DNA of 12,040 bases, from positions 1-12,040 of the forward strand of contig CAZBWV010000100.1 of assembly GCA_964495805.1 (NCBI GenBank). The letters run 5' to 3'. A model generated the notes under the pieces. It made no database searches and was not told the DNA's origin. It was given only the letters and a program-made list of their open reading frames with translations. This DNA comes from JALXCH01 sp964495805 (GTDB lineage: Bacteria > Calditrichota > Calditrichia > RBG-13-44-9). Shown piece by piece: positions 1-7,375 of this stretch (within the stretch, counting starts at the first letter, position 1; every line of letters starts with the position of its first letter). A program made the translations under genes and the position numbers.

Positions 1-1368
1 CACGGCAATGGGATCGTCATTCACATTTTCTACGGTCAACGTATAAGTTTGGGTATCGGCAGCACGCGTCACCCCATCGGTTACCTGAACGGTAACGGTA
101 TGGCTACCCACATCATCGTTTCCAGGTGTACCGCTAATTAAGCCAGTGCTGCTATTGATGCTGAGAAAGGCCGGGGCCTGGGTCAGGCTATAAGTCAATA
201 CATCACCATCCGGATCGGTGGCAGTGACCTGATATTCATAAAGCTGCCCCTGTGTTGCAGAAGTTACAGGTGTAGAAGTGATTTCAGGAGGATCGTTCAC
301 CGGATTCACCGTTACATATACCATAGCGGTATCGGTTTCGCCATTCCCGTCTGAGATAACATAGCTAAAGCTGTCCGCACCGTTGAAATTTTCTGCCGGA
401 GAATACCGAATGCCCCCATCGCCAATATCAGTCGCCGTACCATGAGCCGGAGAGCCAATGCTGGTAACGGTTAGCGCATCACCATCCGGATCGCTGTCAT
501 TTTCAAGCACACCAATATCCACCGGCGTATCTTCATCGGTAGTAACGGTATCGTTGACCGCAACCGGTGGATTATTCACGTGTATAACGGTAATGTAAAC
601 CGTAGCGGTATCGTATCCCACATCGCCATCGTTAATAATGTAGGTAAAGCTATCTGCTCCATAAAAACCCGAATTCGGGGTATACGTCACCGTTCCATCC
701 CCATTGTTGGTTGCGGTACCATTCTGGGGAGTACCCACCGAGGTCACGGTTAATTCATCGCCATCCGGATCGCTGTCATTCTCCAGCACATTCACCGTCA
801 CCGAAGAACCTTCGCTGGTACTGGCAGAATCATTCACCGCAACCGGCGGTTGATTATTGGTGGGGGCCTGATAATAAATAACCACCGTATCATCGCCGGT
901 AAAAGAATAACTGGAGGTGGTTAACATATCCTGCCCGTTTATCGTCAACACGCCGGGAGATCCGGTACCTGTGGGAAAGCTCGAAGCATCCCAGGTAATT
1001 GTCCCGCTTCCTCCACCGGTATTTTGTAACACCAGTTGCCAGGTGTTCGGTGTTTTAGTATTCGAACGTTTGTCCGCTTTTAAACTTTCGAAAGCCGGTT
1101 GTGATGGGTTACTAATGTGGAAGAATGTATAAAAAGAACCACCTACCGGGGGAGGAGGAGCAAGGGTATCCACTCCCGGATCAAACTCATCGGTGGCACC
1201 AATCTTCGTTCCAAAAGTTAATCCATAATTTGTTGTGCCAAATGTTACCGAAATCGGTACAGACCACTCATCTGTAACCGGACTGCCGGCAAAAGCACCT
1301 GCCGTAAACAACACAACCAGGGCGAGTACCATTGTGGTCAGAAAAGTCGTGCGTACGGGAATGTGCAT
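1..1368 (-). CDS. Secreted cadherin-like/Ig-like repeat protein, N-terminal part (runs off left edge)
   Basis: The frame is open from the ATG at 1368 to base 1 (456 codons, no stop), so the C-terminus lies outside the window. The start is fixed by a GGAGGA Shine-Dalgarno about 6-7 bases upstream. Residues 1-27 form a signal peptide (basic MHIPVR, hydrophobic core VLALVVLF, probable cleavage after AFA). Residues 35-167 are a module also found in the upstream M6 protein (W-x-V start, ATDEFDPGVD, proline run). Residues 174-267 and 267-359 are two cadherin-like modules, each with PPVAVND, VLENDSDPDGD and ADSF.Y; the Asp-rich loops suggest calcium binding. Residues 360-453 resemble a putative Ig (He_PIG) domain (YQVTATDPDGD, SINSSTGLISGTP), and another repeat begins at the edge. 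It is probably a cell-surface or secreted adhesin or structural protein. A T9SS C-terminal domain would be expected beyond base 1 but cannot be seen. It is probably co-transcribed with the M6 gene. Confidence 0.9.
   Translation of the reverse strand, partial: MHIPVRTTFLTTMVLALVVLFTAGAFAGSPVTDEWSVPISVTFGTTNYGLTFGTKIGATDEFDPGVDTLAPPPPVGGSFYTFFHISNPSQPAFESLKADKRSNTKTPNTWQLVLQNTGGGSGTITWDASSFPTGTGSPGVLTINGQDMLTTSSYSFTGDDTVVIYYQAPTNNQPPVAVNDSASTSEGSSVTVNVLENDSDPDGDELTVTSVGTPQNGTATNNGDGTVTYTPNSGFYGADSFTYIINDGDVGYDTATVYITVIHVNNPPVAVNDTVTTDEDTPVDIGVLENDSDPDGDALTVTSIGSPAHGTATDIGDGGIRYSPAENFNGADSFSYVISDGNGETDTAMVYVTVNPVNDPPEITSTPVTSATQGQLYEYQVTATDPDGDVLTYSLTQAPAFLSINSSTGLISGTPGNDDVGSHTVTVQVTDGVTRAADTQTYTLTVENVNDDPIAV
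292..849 (-). repeat. Two tandem cadherin-like coding modules of about 280 bp
   Basis: Two consecutive modules of the left-edge protein are similar at both protein and DNA level. The best conserved core encodes LENDSDPDGD followed by LTVTS, at about 739-786 and 460-507, which gives a period of about 279 bases (93 codons). Both modules start with PPVAVND and end with a T-V-Y-(I/V)-T-V strand. This is consistent with duplication inside the gene. No exact long repeat remains. Confidence 0.75.
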
Positions 1369-1375
1369 GTTAATT

Positions 1376-1381
1376 CCTCCT
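1376..1381 (-). promoter_or_regulatory. Shine-Dalgarno of the cadherin-like gene
   Basis: Read on the minus strand this is AGGAGGA-like (GGAGGAATTAAC before ATG), near-ideal spacing. It decides the start at 1368 and excludes later in-frame starts inside the signal peptide. Confidence 0.8.
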
Positions 1382-1399
1382 GAAAATTTATTTAACGTT

Positions 1400-1422
1400 T
1401 CCGTCCTGTTCAAAGGAACGGA
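1400..1422 (-). terminator. Weak hairpin in the 68-base gap between the two minus-strand genes
   Basis: In the transcript the arms UCCGUUCCU and AGGACGGA pair as an eight-base stem with one bulged U around a six-base loop. No U-run follows immediately, only A/U-rich sequence, and the next gene's Shine-Dalgarno lies about 20 bases on. It may partly attenuate or protect the mRNA. A true terminator is unlikely, so the two genes are treated as one transcription unit. Confidence 0.2.
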
Positions 1423-1436
1423 TTCCATTTTTTACT

Positions 1437-4400
1437 TTATTTTAATAGCATCATTTTTTTAATGGCAACCCGGTCGCCCGCTTTCAGGCGATAGAAATAA
1501 ATTCCCGAAGGAACTTTATGCCCACGACTATCGGTGGCGTTCCAGATGACCTCGTACAATCCGGGTTTGCGGTATTCATCTACCAGTGTAATCACACGTT
1601 GCCCTAAAATGTTGAAGATCTCTAACTGTACTTTAATCGGTTTATCAATCCCAAACCGAATATGCGTCACCGGATTGAACGGGTTAGGATAATTGGCAAA
1701 TAATTCAAACTTCTGCACGGTTAATCCCGGAACAGCTAACCCTGTTGCTCCGGGAGGTGGCGGAGGGGTGCTACCAAACTTCCTGGCGAATTCCTGCCAG
1801 CGCATTTGCAAATCAATTCCTTGAGCAATAGGTGCACCCGCCAATGCAGCGGAAGAGGATGAAACGGTCAGATCACACTCCTGATAAGCAGCAACCCAGT
1901 AACCTTCACCAGGAGCTAACGTGGAAGTGATATAATATTGACCTGTGCTGTGATCGTACCCGTATGTAGCAATAATCGAACCGTCCGGATCATCATCTGG
2001 ATTAGAGAAATCCACCGTATCGTACACCGCGCCAATCATGTGCCATCCATCAGCATAGTGGTCGGAATAGGAATCCAGCCTTTCTCCAGAGATGGTGCTG
2101 GAACTGGAAGCATAAAACGCCAGCCAGTAACCAACTCCCGGACTCATTGTGGAAGTTACCTGGTAAGAACCGGAAGCATTATCCCAGCGATATGCCACCA
2201 ATGCATCCGGGAACAGGGCCGACACCGAACTATCTGCCGGGGTTACCGGGATAGATACCATATACCACCCGCCATCCGGGAAATTATATGTGAACGAAAC
2301 TTCGCTGGTGTTACGATAACGCACGTAAGCCGTGCCATCTCCGGTTAACGTAACGCTATTTGTGGTGCGCATGTTGTAGGATTGAGTTCCCCATTCCAGA
2401 GTAAAATTCCCAACAGCAGGTAAACTATCCGATTCCCAGGAGAGGGTATAACTGCCGCCGTTGGTATTAACGATGTGCAATTCCCAGTCCTTACTGGTTG
2501 TAAATGGCGACACCCAATTTTTGATGTCCGTGGAAAGATAATTCGGAACATCATCAATGTAGAAATAGGAATCAAATTCCGTTCCGGAAATGATGGTGGC
2601 AACATCAATAGCGGAATCGTACCCATCGGAAGCAGCTTTATCTCCACCAAAATAGCGACCTAAGTTCATCGTATCATTCGCAACTGTTATGAGCACCTGC
2701 CATGTATCGTACAACCGAATAAACGCCGGTAAACGGGTAGTATCCTGAAGCATCCCCGAAGTACTATCCGTCACCACAATTTTCACATCGTAATGACCGG
2801 TAGCGGTCGTATCGGGTATATCCAGCAATTCCGTAAAACCATCATCAGCAGAATCCTGCAGAGTCACATACCGCACCGCTTGAACAACCACATTATCCAG
2901 AGAATCCAGTAAGCTGGTAGTTATCTGAACCACCTGGGAACTCAGATACGTATCAATTTCCTCTGACACGTGAATGGTTTCACCGGCTTTGTAAGTGGAT
3001 TTATCCAGGCTGGCGCTTCGGATGAACGCGTTGACTTTCCGCATCTCCACCGGAACAGTTACCAGAGAATCGTAGGGATCATTTGAGGAAATCTTAATCC
3101 ATCCATTGTACACTCCGGCTGCGAATCCTGTCCCATTCAGTGTTACCTGAACCGGCAAACTATCGCCTGCCGCCACCGAGTCCGCCAGAGGTGTTTCGCT
3201 TAACCAGCCAGAGGAAGAATCCGAGATAGAAAATCCTAACTTCAACGTGCCCACATTTTTAATCCATAGCGTATCGAGCACACTGGTTTCTCCCACCACA
3301 AATTCCGAAATGGACTCCGGTTGGACCTCAATTTCTGCCATCGGCGGTTTTACGCCAATGACAACCGGTCCGTATGTCTGTGGTGCCACATAAATAGCAC
3401 CATAAGGCCAGTTGGCGTTATCATTATAATAATGATCCAGATAAGTGTAACCATCGAACTCGGAGATAAATATGCCGACCGTGTCGCCCATACTGGCAGT
3501 GAGATAGCTGTTCTGCAAATCGATGGAAATTTCCCAGATCATATGTCCGCTACTGAGAGAGGCTGCAGCAGACACACCATCCGGCCACAATTCATTGGAA
3601 TCAAAATTGATATTGTCCGGATAGCTTCCGTAAGTGGGTTTAAACCGAATTCGAATTGAATCGACATTTTTGTAAGTAATCAGGAAAGCACCTTCAGTGG
3701 TATTAATCGTAGGATCCCATGTTTTATTAAAATCGTCATCAAACCAGATATCTACCTCATTATCATCTGCATCGTGGGTGTTATTGGGATCCTCCAGAGC
3801 AATGTAAAGATGATTTTCATCATTTTTCATATATACAAAAATGGAGTCCAGGGAGGTATCCGCCTGAACGGCAAATCTCAGTGCGTCATCCCATTCGTTG
3901 GCACTGATAACTCCATCCAGCTGAGGAACAAAGCCGGAATAGCTCAACTGTTTGGTCAACACACTATCCGCTGCAGGGGTCACCGAAATTTCGTCGGTTT
4001 GGGGGCTCTCGGTGGAATCGCTGTAATATGCCGTTAGTACATAATAGTAGGTCGTATCATTTTGCACGGTGGTATCGATATAATCCTCATGATCATCATA
4101 GTTTCGATTGGAAACATCCACATCCGCAATTAATGAGTATGGTCCGCCGGAAGTGGTACTCCGGTAAATTCGGTAGCTAACCAGTGTATCTCCCCTGGAG
4201 CCGTTCACTTCCTGAGAACTGGCGGGTTCATCCCACACCAGTGGGACCATATTATTGAAGCTATCTCCGCCAACCAGATCCCGCGGAGCCGGTTTGGGTA
4301 ATTTATCGTTGTAAAATTTCATGATTAACCGGAAAGCTTCCTGCTTCGTGTTGGGAGCGGTTCCCTCTACCAGTCCGCCAAACTCGTAGCTGCTGCCAAT

Positions 4401-6320
4401 AGTCCTGTATGTTTCCCCATCATAAGCAATGGAGATATAATACGGAATGTCCGGATTCTCGAAAATAGCAATGGATCCATTAATGGGAGCCAGACGGTCC
4501 ACCGCGTTGTTTTCGCCATCGTAGGTAAACTCCAGCGAATCCATAAAGGTACCCTCAACACCTTTTACTGTGTAGAGGTCGCGTTTGGCCTTATTGGTAC
4601 CACCTACATTAAATTTTTCATGGAAAGAAGTCTGTGGGTCTTCACGGAAGGTATTTCCACCCTCCATATAAACTTTTTTACCGGCCAGACTCAGGAAGGA
4701 ATCCAGCACTGCTGCTTCGGTGTCACTCACCACATGATTGTTGGGATACATTCCCAATGCAATAAAAATGTATTCATACCGCTGGAGACTATCCGGGTTC
4801 ACCAACAAAATTTCCGGAGTAGTATCCACTACATATCCGGAATCTTCTAAAAATGTTTTAAAATATTGTCCGGAAATAGGAGTGGCATCCGGTTCCCAGA
4901 CCAGAGCGGTTCCCGTCCAGGTAAAAGTATGGGTGAGTTGAATATCTGCGGTTACATTGCTTCCGGATTCGTTGATATTGGTAATGGCAACGTAGGTATC
5001 GTTTCCGGCATAATCCTTAGAATCCGGTGTAGAGGAGGCGTTAAAAGTGTGATTTTCACTGCTTCCCGGGAATGGATCGCCGGCGTTTCCATTATCCCAG
5101 GCGCGCTCGAGCTTCCACTCACCATCGGCTTGCTCCAGCGCTATGTAGTAGTGACCCGTAGTTGTATTTCCAGGATACCAGGGGAACCGGTTGGGTGGTG
5201 TGGAGGTCACCGATTCATCCACATGATATATTAACAAACCGGTTCCAGGAAGATAGGCATCATAATCGGTGCTCTGTCGATTTTCCAATAAAAAGTATTG
5301 ATTACCGGGAATACCATTTGTCCAGACGCGATACACCACCCCGGTATCTTCCACAGCGGGAATGGTTAGACTGGTGTCTGCACTGAGTGTGATGGGAGTT
5401 AAATATCCCATCTGCCAGCGAGTCCAGGCATCCGGCATGGCAGGATATTTCCCCAATCCGTTAGGACCGTTCCAGTTCCCGGTAGCCATCAAGCTCCAAT
5501 CGCCCAGACCACCAGCACGTTTGTCCCAATCCCACAGAACAGGAATTTCGTAAAGATATTCTGCCATGATCCGGGCAAACACACCAATGGTCATATCGCC
5601 GGCGGTATTCCAGTACTCCGGTTCCAGAGTAAAATGATCAATGGTCACACCATCCAGGGTCAATGGAGTGTTTAATGAACCATAATCGGAAAGAAAATCC
5701 TGGCTGCTCCCGGTGTGTTCTGCTCCCGACCCGGCATGAATAATGAAAATTAAATCCACATCTCCATCATTATCGTTATCATAATCGGAATAATCCACAT
5801 ACGGATCGGCTGCCAGAATTGCTTCCTCTGCCAGCTTCTGAGCATTGTTGGGATAAGTGCCCCAACCGTTATCGGTTCCCACATAATACATCAGGGTTTC
5901 CGCTGCGGTAAACCATCCCAGTGAGCTGGGCATGTTCACTGTGGTCAAGGTAAAATTCCCATACGATACTTTCGACCAATAATGCTTCAAATCACCTAAG
6001 CTATTGCCGTAGAGCAAGCTGTCGTAATAGGTTGAATCCGTTTGCGCCGGTTTATCAGAAAAGTCAATCAAAATGGCTAAAGCATTAAATGAACCCGAAT
6101 ATCCTTTGAATTCCGAATCCACACTGTTCAGCATCTGAACATTCCCTTGACCAAACATATCCTCCAATTGTTGTTTCATAAACGCGGGGGTGGGAATCTC
6201 CCCCTTGTTCACTTTATTTAACAATTGAGGGGTTGGTCCTACTGCCAATAAAAAGGAGGGAATAAGCCATACGATGAGTAGCAACACAGAACTCATATGA
6301 CTACGTAAGCATCTTTCCAT
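1437..6320 (-). CDS. Secreted M6 (immune inhibitor A-like) peptidase homologue lacking HExxH, multidomain, with T9SS C-terminal domain
   Basis: 1,627 residues from the ATG at 6320, chosen because AAGGAGG sits six bases upstream and a signal peptide follows (hydrophobic SSVLLLIVWLIPSFLLA, residues 9-26). Residues 77-320 match M6 peptidases: ALAILIDFSD, the Asp-rich DYDNDNDGDVD (179-189), FIIHAGSG, GGLGDWSLMATGNWNG (270-285) and PDAWTRWQMGYLTP. The zinc motif position (251-255, between GVFAR and LYEIPVLWD) reads IMAEY, with no HExxH anywhere in the protein, so it is probably not a metalloprotease. Then come an unnamed alpha/beta-looking region (470-675, YMEGG), an FN3 domain (678-782), a CBM9/DOMON-like domain (797-985, LDGVISANEWDDA), an Ig-like domain (995-1092), an MG2-like domain (1095-1200), a module shared with the downstream gene (1207-1338), two GYW repeats (1350-1487), a proline linker (1519-1523) and a T9SS sorting domain (1538-1627, YPNPFNP, LGQRVITLVD, SGIYFYRL). 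Likely exported by the Sec pathway, then by T9SS, to the surface or medium. The role is unknown; it may bind peptide or glycan. Confidence 0.92.
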   Translation of the reverse strand: MERCLRSHMSSVLLLIVWLIPSFLLAVGPTPQLLNKVNKGEIPTPAFMKQQLEDMFGQGNVQMLNSVDSEFKGYSGSFNALAILIDFSDKPAQTDSTYYDSLLYGNSLGDLKHYWSKVSYGNFTLTTVNMPSSLGWFTAAETLMYYVGTDNGWGTYPNNAQKLAEEAILAADPYVDYSDYDNDNDGDVDLIFIIHAGSGAEHTGSSQDFLSDYGSLNTPLTLDGVTIDHFTLEPEYWNTAGDMTIGVFARIMAEYLYEIPVLWDWDKRAGGLGDWSLMATGNWNGPNGLGKYPAMPDAWTRWQMGYLTPITLSADTSLTIPAVEDTGVVYRVWTNGIPGNQYFLLENRQSTDYDAYLPGTGLLIYHVDESVTSTPPNRFPWYPGNTTTGHYYIALEQADGEWKLERAWDNGNAGDPFPGSSENHTFNASSTPDSKDYAGNDTYVAITNINESGSNVTADIQLTHTFTWTGTALVWEPDATPISGQYFKTFLEDSGYVVDTTPEILLVNPDSLQRYEYIFIALGMYPNNHVVSDTEAAVLDSFLSLAGKKVYMEGGNTFREDPQTSFHEKFNVGGTNKAKRDLYTVKGVEGTFMDSLEFTYDGENNAVDRLAPINGSIAIFENPDIPYYISIAYDGETYRTIGSSYEFGGLVEGTAPNTKQEAFRLIMKFYNDKLPKPAPRDLVGGDSFNNMVPLVWDEPASSQEVNGSRGDTLVSYRIYRSTTSGGPYSLIADVDVSNRNYDDHEDYIDTTVQNDTTYYYVLTAYYSDSTESPQTDEISVTPAADSVLTKQLSYSGFVPQLDGVISANEWDDALRFAVQADTSLDSIFVYMKNDENHLYIALEDPNNTHDADDNEVDIWFDDDFNKTWDPTINTTEGAFLITYKNVDSIRIRFKPTYGSYPDNINFDSNELWPDGVSAAASLSSGHMIWEISIDLQNSYLTASMGDTVGIFISEFDGYTYLDHYYNDNANWPYGAIYVAPQTYGPVVIGVKPPMAEIEVQPESISEFVVGETSVLDTLWIKNVGTLKLGFSISDSSSGWLSETPLADSVAAGDSLPVQVTLNGTGFAAGVYNGWIKISSNDPYDSLVTVPVEMRKVNAFIRSASLDKSTYKAGETIHVSEEIDTYLSSQVVQITTSLLDSLDNVVVQAVRYVTLQDSADDGFTELLDIPDTTATGHYDVKIVVTDSTSGMLQDTTRLPAFIRLYDTWQVLITVANDTMNLGRYFGGDKAASDGYDSAIDVATIISGTEFDSYFYIDDVPNYLSTDIKNWVSPFTTSKDWELHIVNTNGGSYTLSWESDSLPAVGNFTLEWGTQSYNMRTTNSVTLTGDGTAYVRYRNTSEVSFTYNFPDGGWYMVSIPVTPADSSVSALFPDALVAYRWDNASGSYQVTSTMSPGVGYWLAFYASSSSTISGERLDSYSDHYADGWHMIGAVYDTVDFSNPDDDPDGSIIATYGYDHSTGQYYITSTLAPGEGYWVAAYQECDLTVSSSSAALAGAPIAQGIDLQMRWQEFARKFGSTPPPPPGATGLAVPGLTVQKFELFANYPNPFNPVTHIRFGIDKPIKVQLEIFNILGQRVITLVDEYRKPGLYEVIWNATDSRGHKVPSGIYFYRLKAGDRVAIKKMMLLK

Positions 6321-6414
6321 AAAAAACCTCCTTGATGATGTGGGGTTTATCAAATTTTTATTTTCACCGGTATTTGATGAGGAGGATATAAGCCTCTCCT
6401 TTGCCCAAATTAAC
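6321..6414 (-). promoter_or_regulatory. Leader of the M6-homologue mRNA with SD and competing anti-SD segments
   Basis: The predicted leader of about 94 nt contains, in transcript order, AAAGGAGAGG (6402-6393), CCUCCU (6385-6380) and the true SD AAGGAGG (6333-6327). CCUCCU is perfectly complementary to AGGAGG of the SD and also pairs with the upstream GGAGAGG (seven pairs, one mismatch, loop CUUAUAU). Between them is a perfect seven-base inverted repeat, AUCAAAU/AUUUGAU (6378-6372 and 6355-6349, spacer 16). Mutually exclusive pairing could hide or free the ribosome site. This is read from the sequence by eye; no known riboswitch class was recognised. Confidence 0.4.
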
Positions 6415-6420
6415 AAAACG

Positions 6421-6447
6421 AATATATACTGAAACCACCTAACTCAA
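6421..6447 (-). promoter_or_regulatory. Candidate promoter of the M6-homologue operon
   Basis: On the minus strand TTGAGT (6447-6442) and TATATT (6426-6421) are separated by 15 bases. The same stretch also fits the FCB-type pattern, TTG then about 18 bases then TATATTCG (one mismatch to TAnnTTTG). Transcription would start near 6414, giving a leader of about 94 nt. The spacing is short for a standard sigma-70 promoter, which would fit an activator-dependent promoter. Confidence 0.4.
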
Positions 6448-6461
6448 GTGAGATACATCAC
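6448..6461. promoter_or_regulatory. CRP/FNR-family-like operator, GTGA-N6-TCAC
   Basis: GTGAGATACATCAC contains the exact half-site core GTGA-N6-TCAC recognised by CRP/FNR-type regulators. It abuts the candidate -35 of the minus-strand promoter, and its centre lies about 40-41 bases upstream of the inferred start near 6414, the classic class II activator position. Flanking bases do not extend the palindrome. It is about 204 bases from the plus-strand promoter, so it more likely serves the minus-strand operon. Confidence 0.4.
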
Positions 6462-6628
6462 GACGATTTTTTTTGATTATTAAACTTGCTGGGTTAAAGA
6501 ACAAAAGACAACAAGTACTTAGAATTTCATACCACCGGGGATGCATCTTTTAGCAAATCGACCTCCCATATCGGTTGATCAAGACGATATTTCACCAAGG
6601 GCTATTTCCCAATGAATCGTGAAAAGAT
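6462..6628. other. Central part of the divergent intergenic region, no gene seen
   Basis: This A/T-rich stretch holds no convincing coding sequence. A 24-codon frame at 6541-6615 has GGGG directly touching its ATG and no useful ribosome site. A weak inverted repeat, TCGACC/GGTTGA, lies at 6558-6563 and 6573-6578. A T-run at about 6467-6474 follows the CRP-like site. No tRNA or small-RNA signature was recognised. Confidence 0.5.
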
Positions 6629-6657
6629 TTGAATCCCATGGAAATAGCTTGTATATT
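6629..6657 (+). promoter_or_regulatory. Promoter for the ktrA-like gene cluster
   Basis: TTGAAT (6629-6634), a 17-base spacer and TATATT (6652-6657) form a good sigma-70-like promoter (4/6 and 5/6 matches). The -10 region with its following T-run also fits the FCB TAnnTTTG pattern with one mismatch. Transcription would start near 6664, leaving a leader of about 22 nt before the ATG at 6686. This rules out the in-frame starts at 6629 and 6638, which lie inside the promoter. Confidence 0.55.
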
Positions 6658-6685
6658 TTTTGGTCAAATTACCGGGAACGGAAAC

Positions 6686-7375
6686 ATGAAGAAATTTGCC
6701 ATCTTAGGACTGGGAACGTTTGGAGAGAGTGTGGCGAAAGCACTTACGGAAAAGGGAGCCGAAGTGATTGCGGTGGATAAGGATATGGCACGGGTGGAAG
6801 AAATTCAGGATTACGTCTCCATTGCCGTGCGAATGGATAGCACCGATGAGAACGCACTCATTGCCCAGGGAATTCACGAAGTGGATGTTGCAGTGGTGTG
6901 CATTGGGGAGGATTTTGAATCGAATTTGCTCACTTCAGTGATCCTGAAACAGTTGGGCGTCCCCAAGGTAATCACCCGGGCTACCAAAACCATTGAAGAG
7001 AAAATTCTGAAAGCGGTGGGAATTGATCGGGTGGTGGTACCGGAACAGGAAGTGGGTGAAAAACTGGCTTACACCCTGATGCATCCCCATCTGAAAGAGA
7101 TTTTTTACCTTGCCGGTCCCTATACCATTGCCGAAATAGATGCTCCGAAAATGTTTATCGGCAAATCGCTGGAGGAACTGCAACTCCGCTCACGGTTTGG
7201 CCTCAACCTCATTACCATTCGCAAACGTTCAACCGTCTTAAGTGAGAATGGCACCCCATCGGAAAAAGAAACGGTCATCATGCCCGATGCCAAAACCATC
7301 ATCGAAGAAAACGATGTGCTAATTTTAGTGGGTAAAAAGAACGATCTGAACAAACTGCTCTCGCGGAATGAATAA
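6686..7375 (+). CDS. ktrA: TrkA/KtrA-like RCK regulatory subunit of a K+ (or cation) transporter
   Basis: 229 residues, the usual length for one RCK-N plus one RCK-C domain (KtrA class), not the double-length TrkA. Residues 1-120 form a Rossmann fold: FAILGLGTFGESVA holds the GxGxxG nucleotide motif (G8, G10, G13), and the acidic residue ending strand 2 is D31 in VIAVDKD. Residues about 138-222 form RCK-C (TIAEIDAPKMFIGKSLEEL, LNLITIRKRS, NDVLILVG). Such cytosolic rings bind ATP/ADP or NAD(H) and gate a membrane KtrB/TrkH pore. The start at 6686 is preferred because a promoter ends at 6657 and the protein then begins directly with the first beta strand; the ribosome site (GGGAACGGAAAC) is weak. 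No pore subunit is adjacent on either side, so the partner must be encoded elsewhere. The last eight bases overlap the next gene. Confidence 0.9.
   Translation: MKKFAILGLGTFGESVAKALTEKGAEVIAVDKDMARVEEIQDYVSIAVRMDSTDENALIAQGIHEVDVAVVCIGEDFESNLLTSVILKQLGVPKVITRATKTIEEKILKAVGIDRVVVPEQEVGEKLAYTLMHPHLKEIFYLAGPYTIAEIDAPKMFIGKSLEELQLRSRFGLNLITIRKRSTVLSENGTPSEKETVIMPDAKTIIEENDVLILVGKKNDLNKLLSRNE

Noticed and set aside
460..786. Direct repeats as a CRISPR or mobile-element signal
   Set aside because: The repeats are imperfect, spaced by one protein module and keep the reading frame, so they are cadherin-like domain repeats.
1938..2348. 136-codon plus-strand frame antisense to the M6 homologue
   Set aside because: The opposite strand carries the clear T9SS and GYW modules here; the antisense product has no family signature.
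6321..6416. Longer N-terminus of the M6 homologue starting at an ATG at 6416
   Set aside because: The start at 6320 has a strong AAGGAGG and is followed by a signal peptide. The extra 32 residues would precede the signal sequence and begin at the inferred transcription start.
6541..6615. 24-codon open frame in the divergent intergenic region
   Set aside because: GGGG touches the ATG with no spacing, the peptide has no recognisable features, and the frame length is expected by chance.
6629..6685. Earlier in-frame starts (TTG 6629, ATG 6638) for the ktrA-like gene
   Set aside because: They overlap the -35 and spacer of a good promoter and would add residues ahead of the first Rossmann strand.
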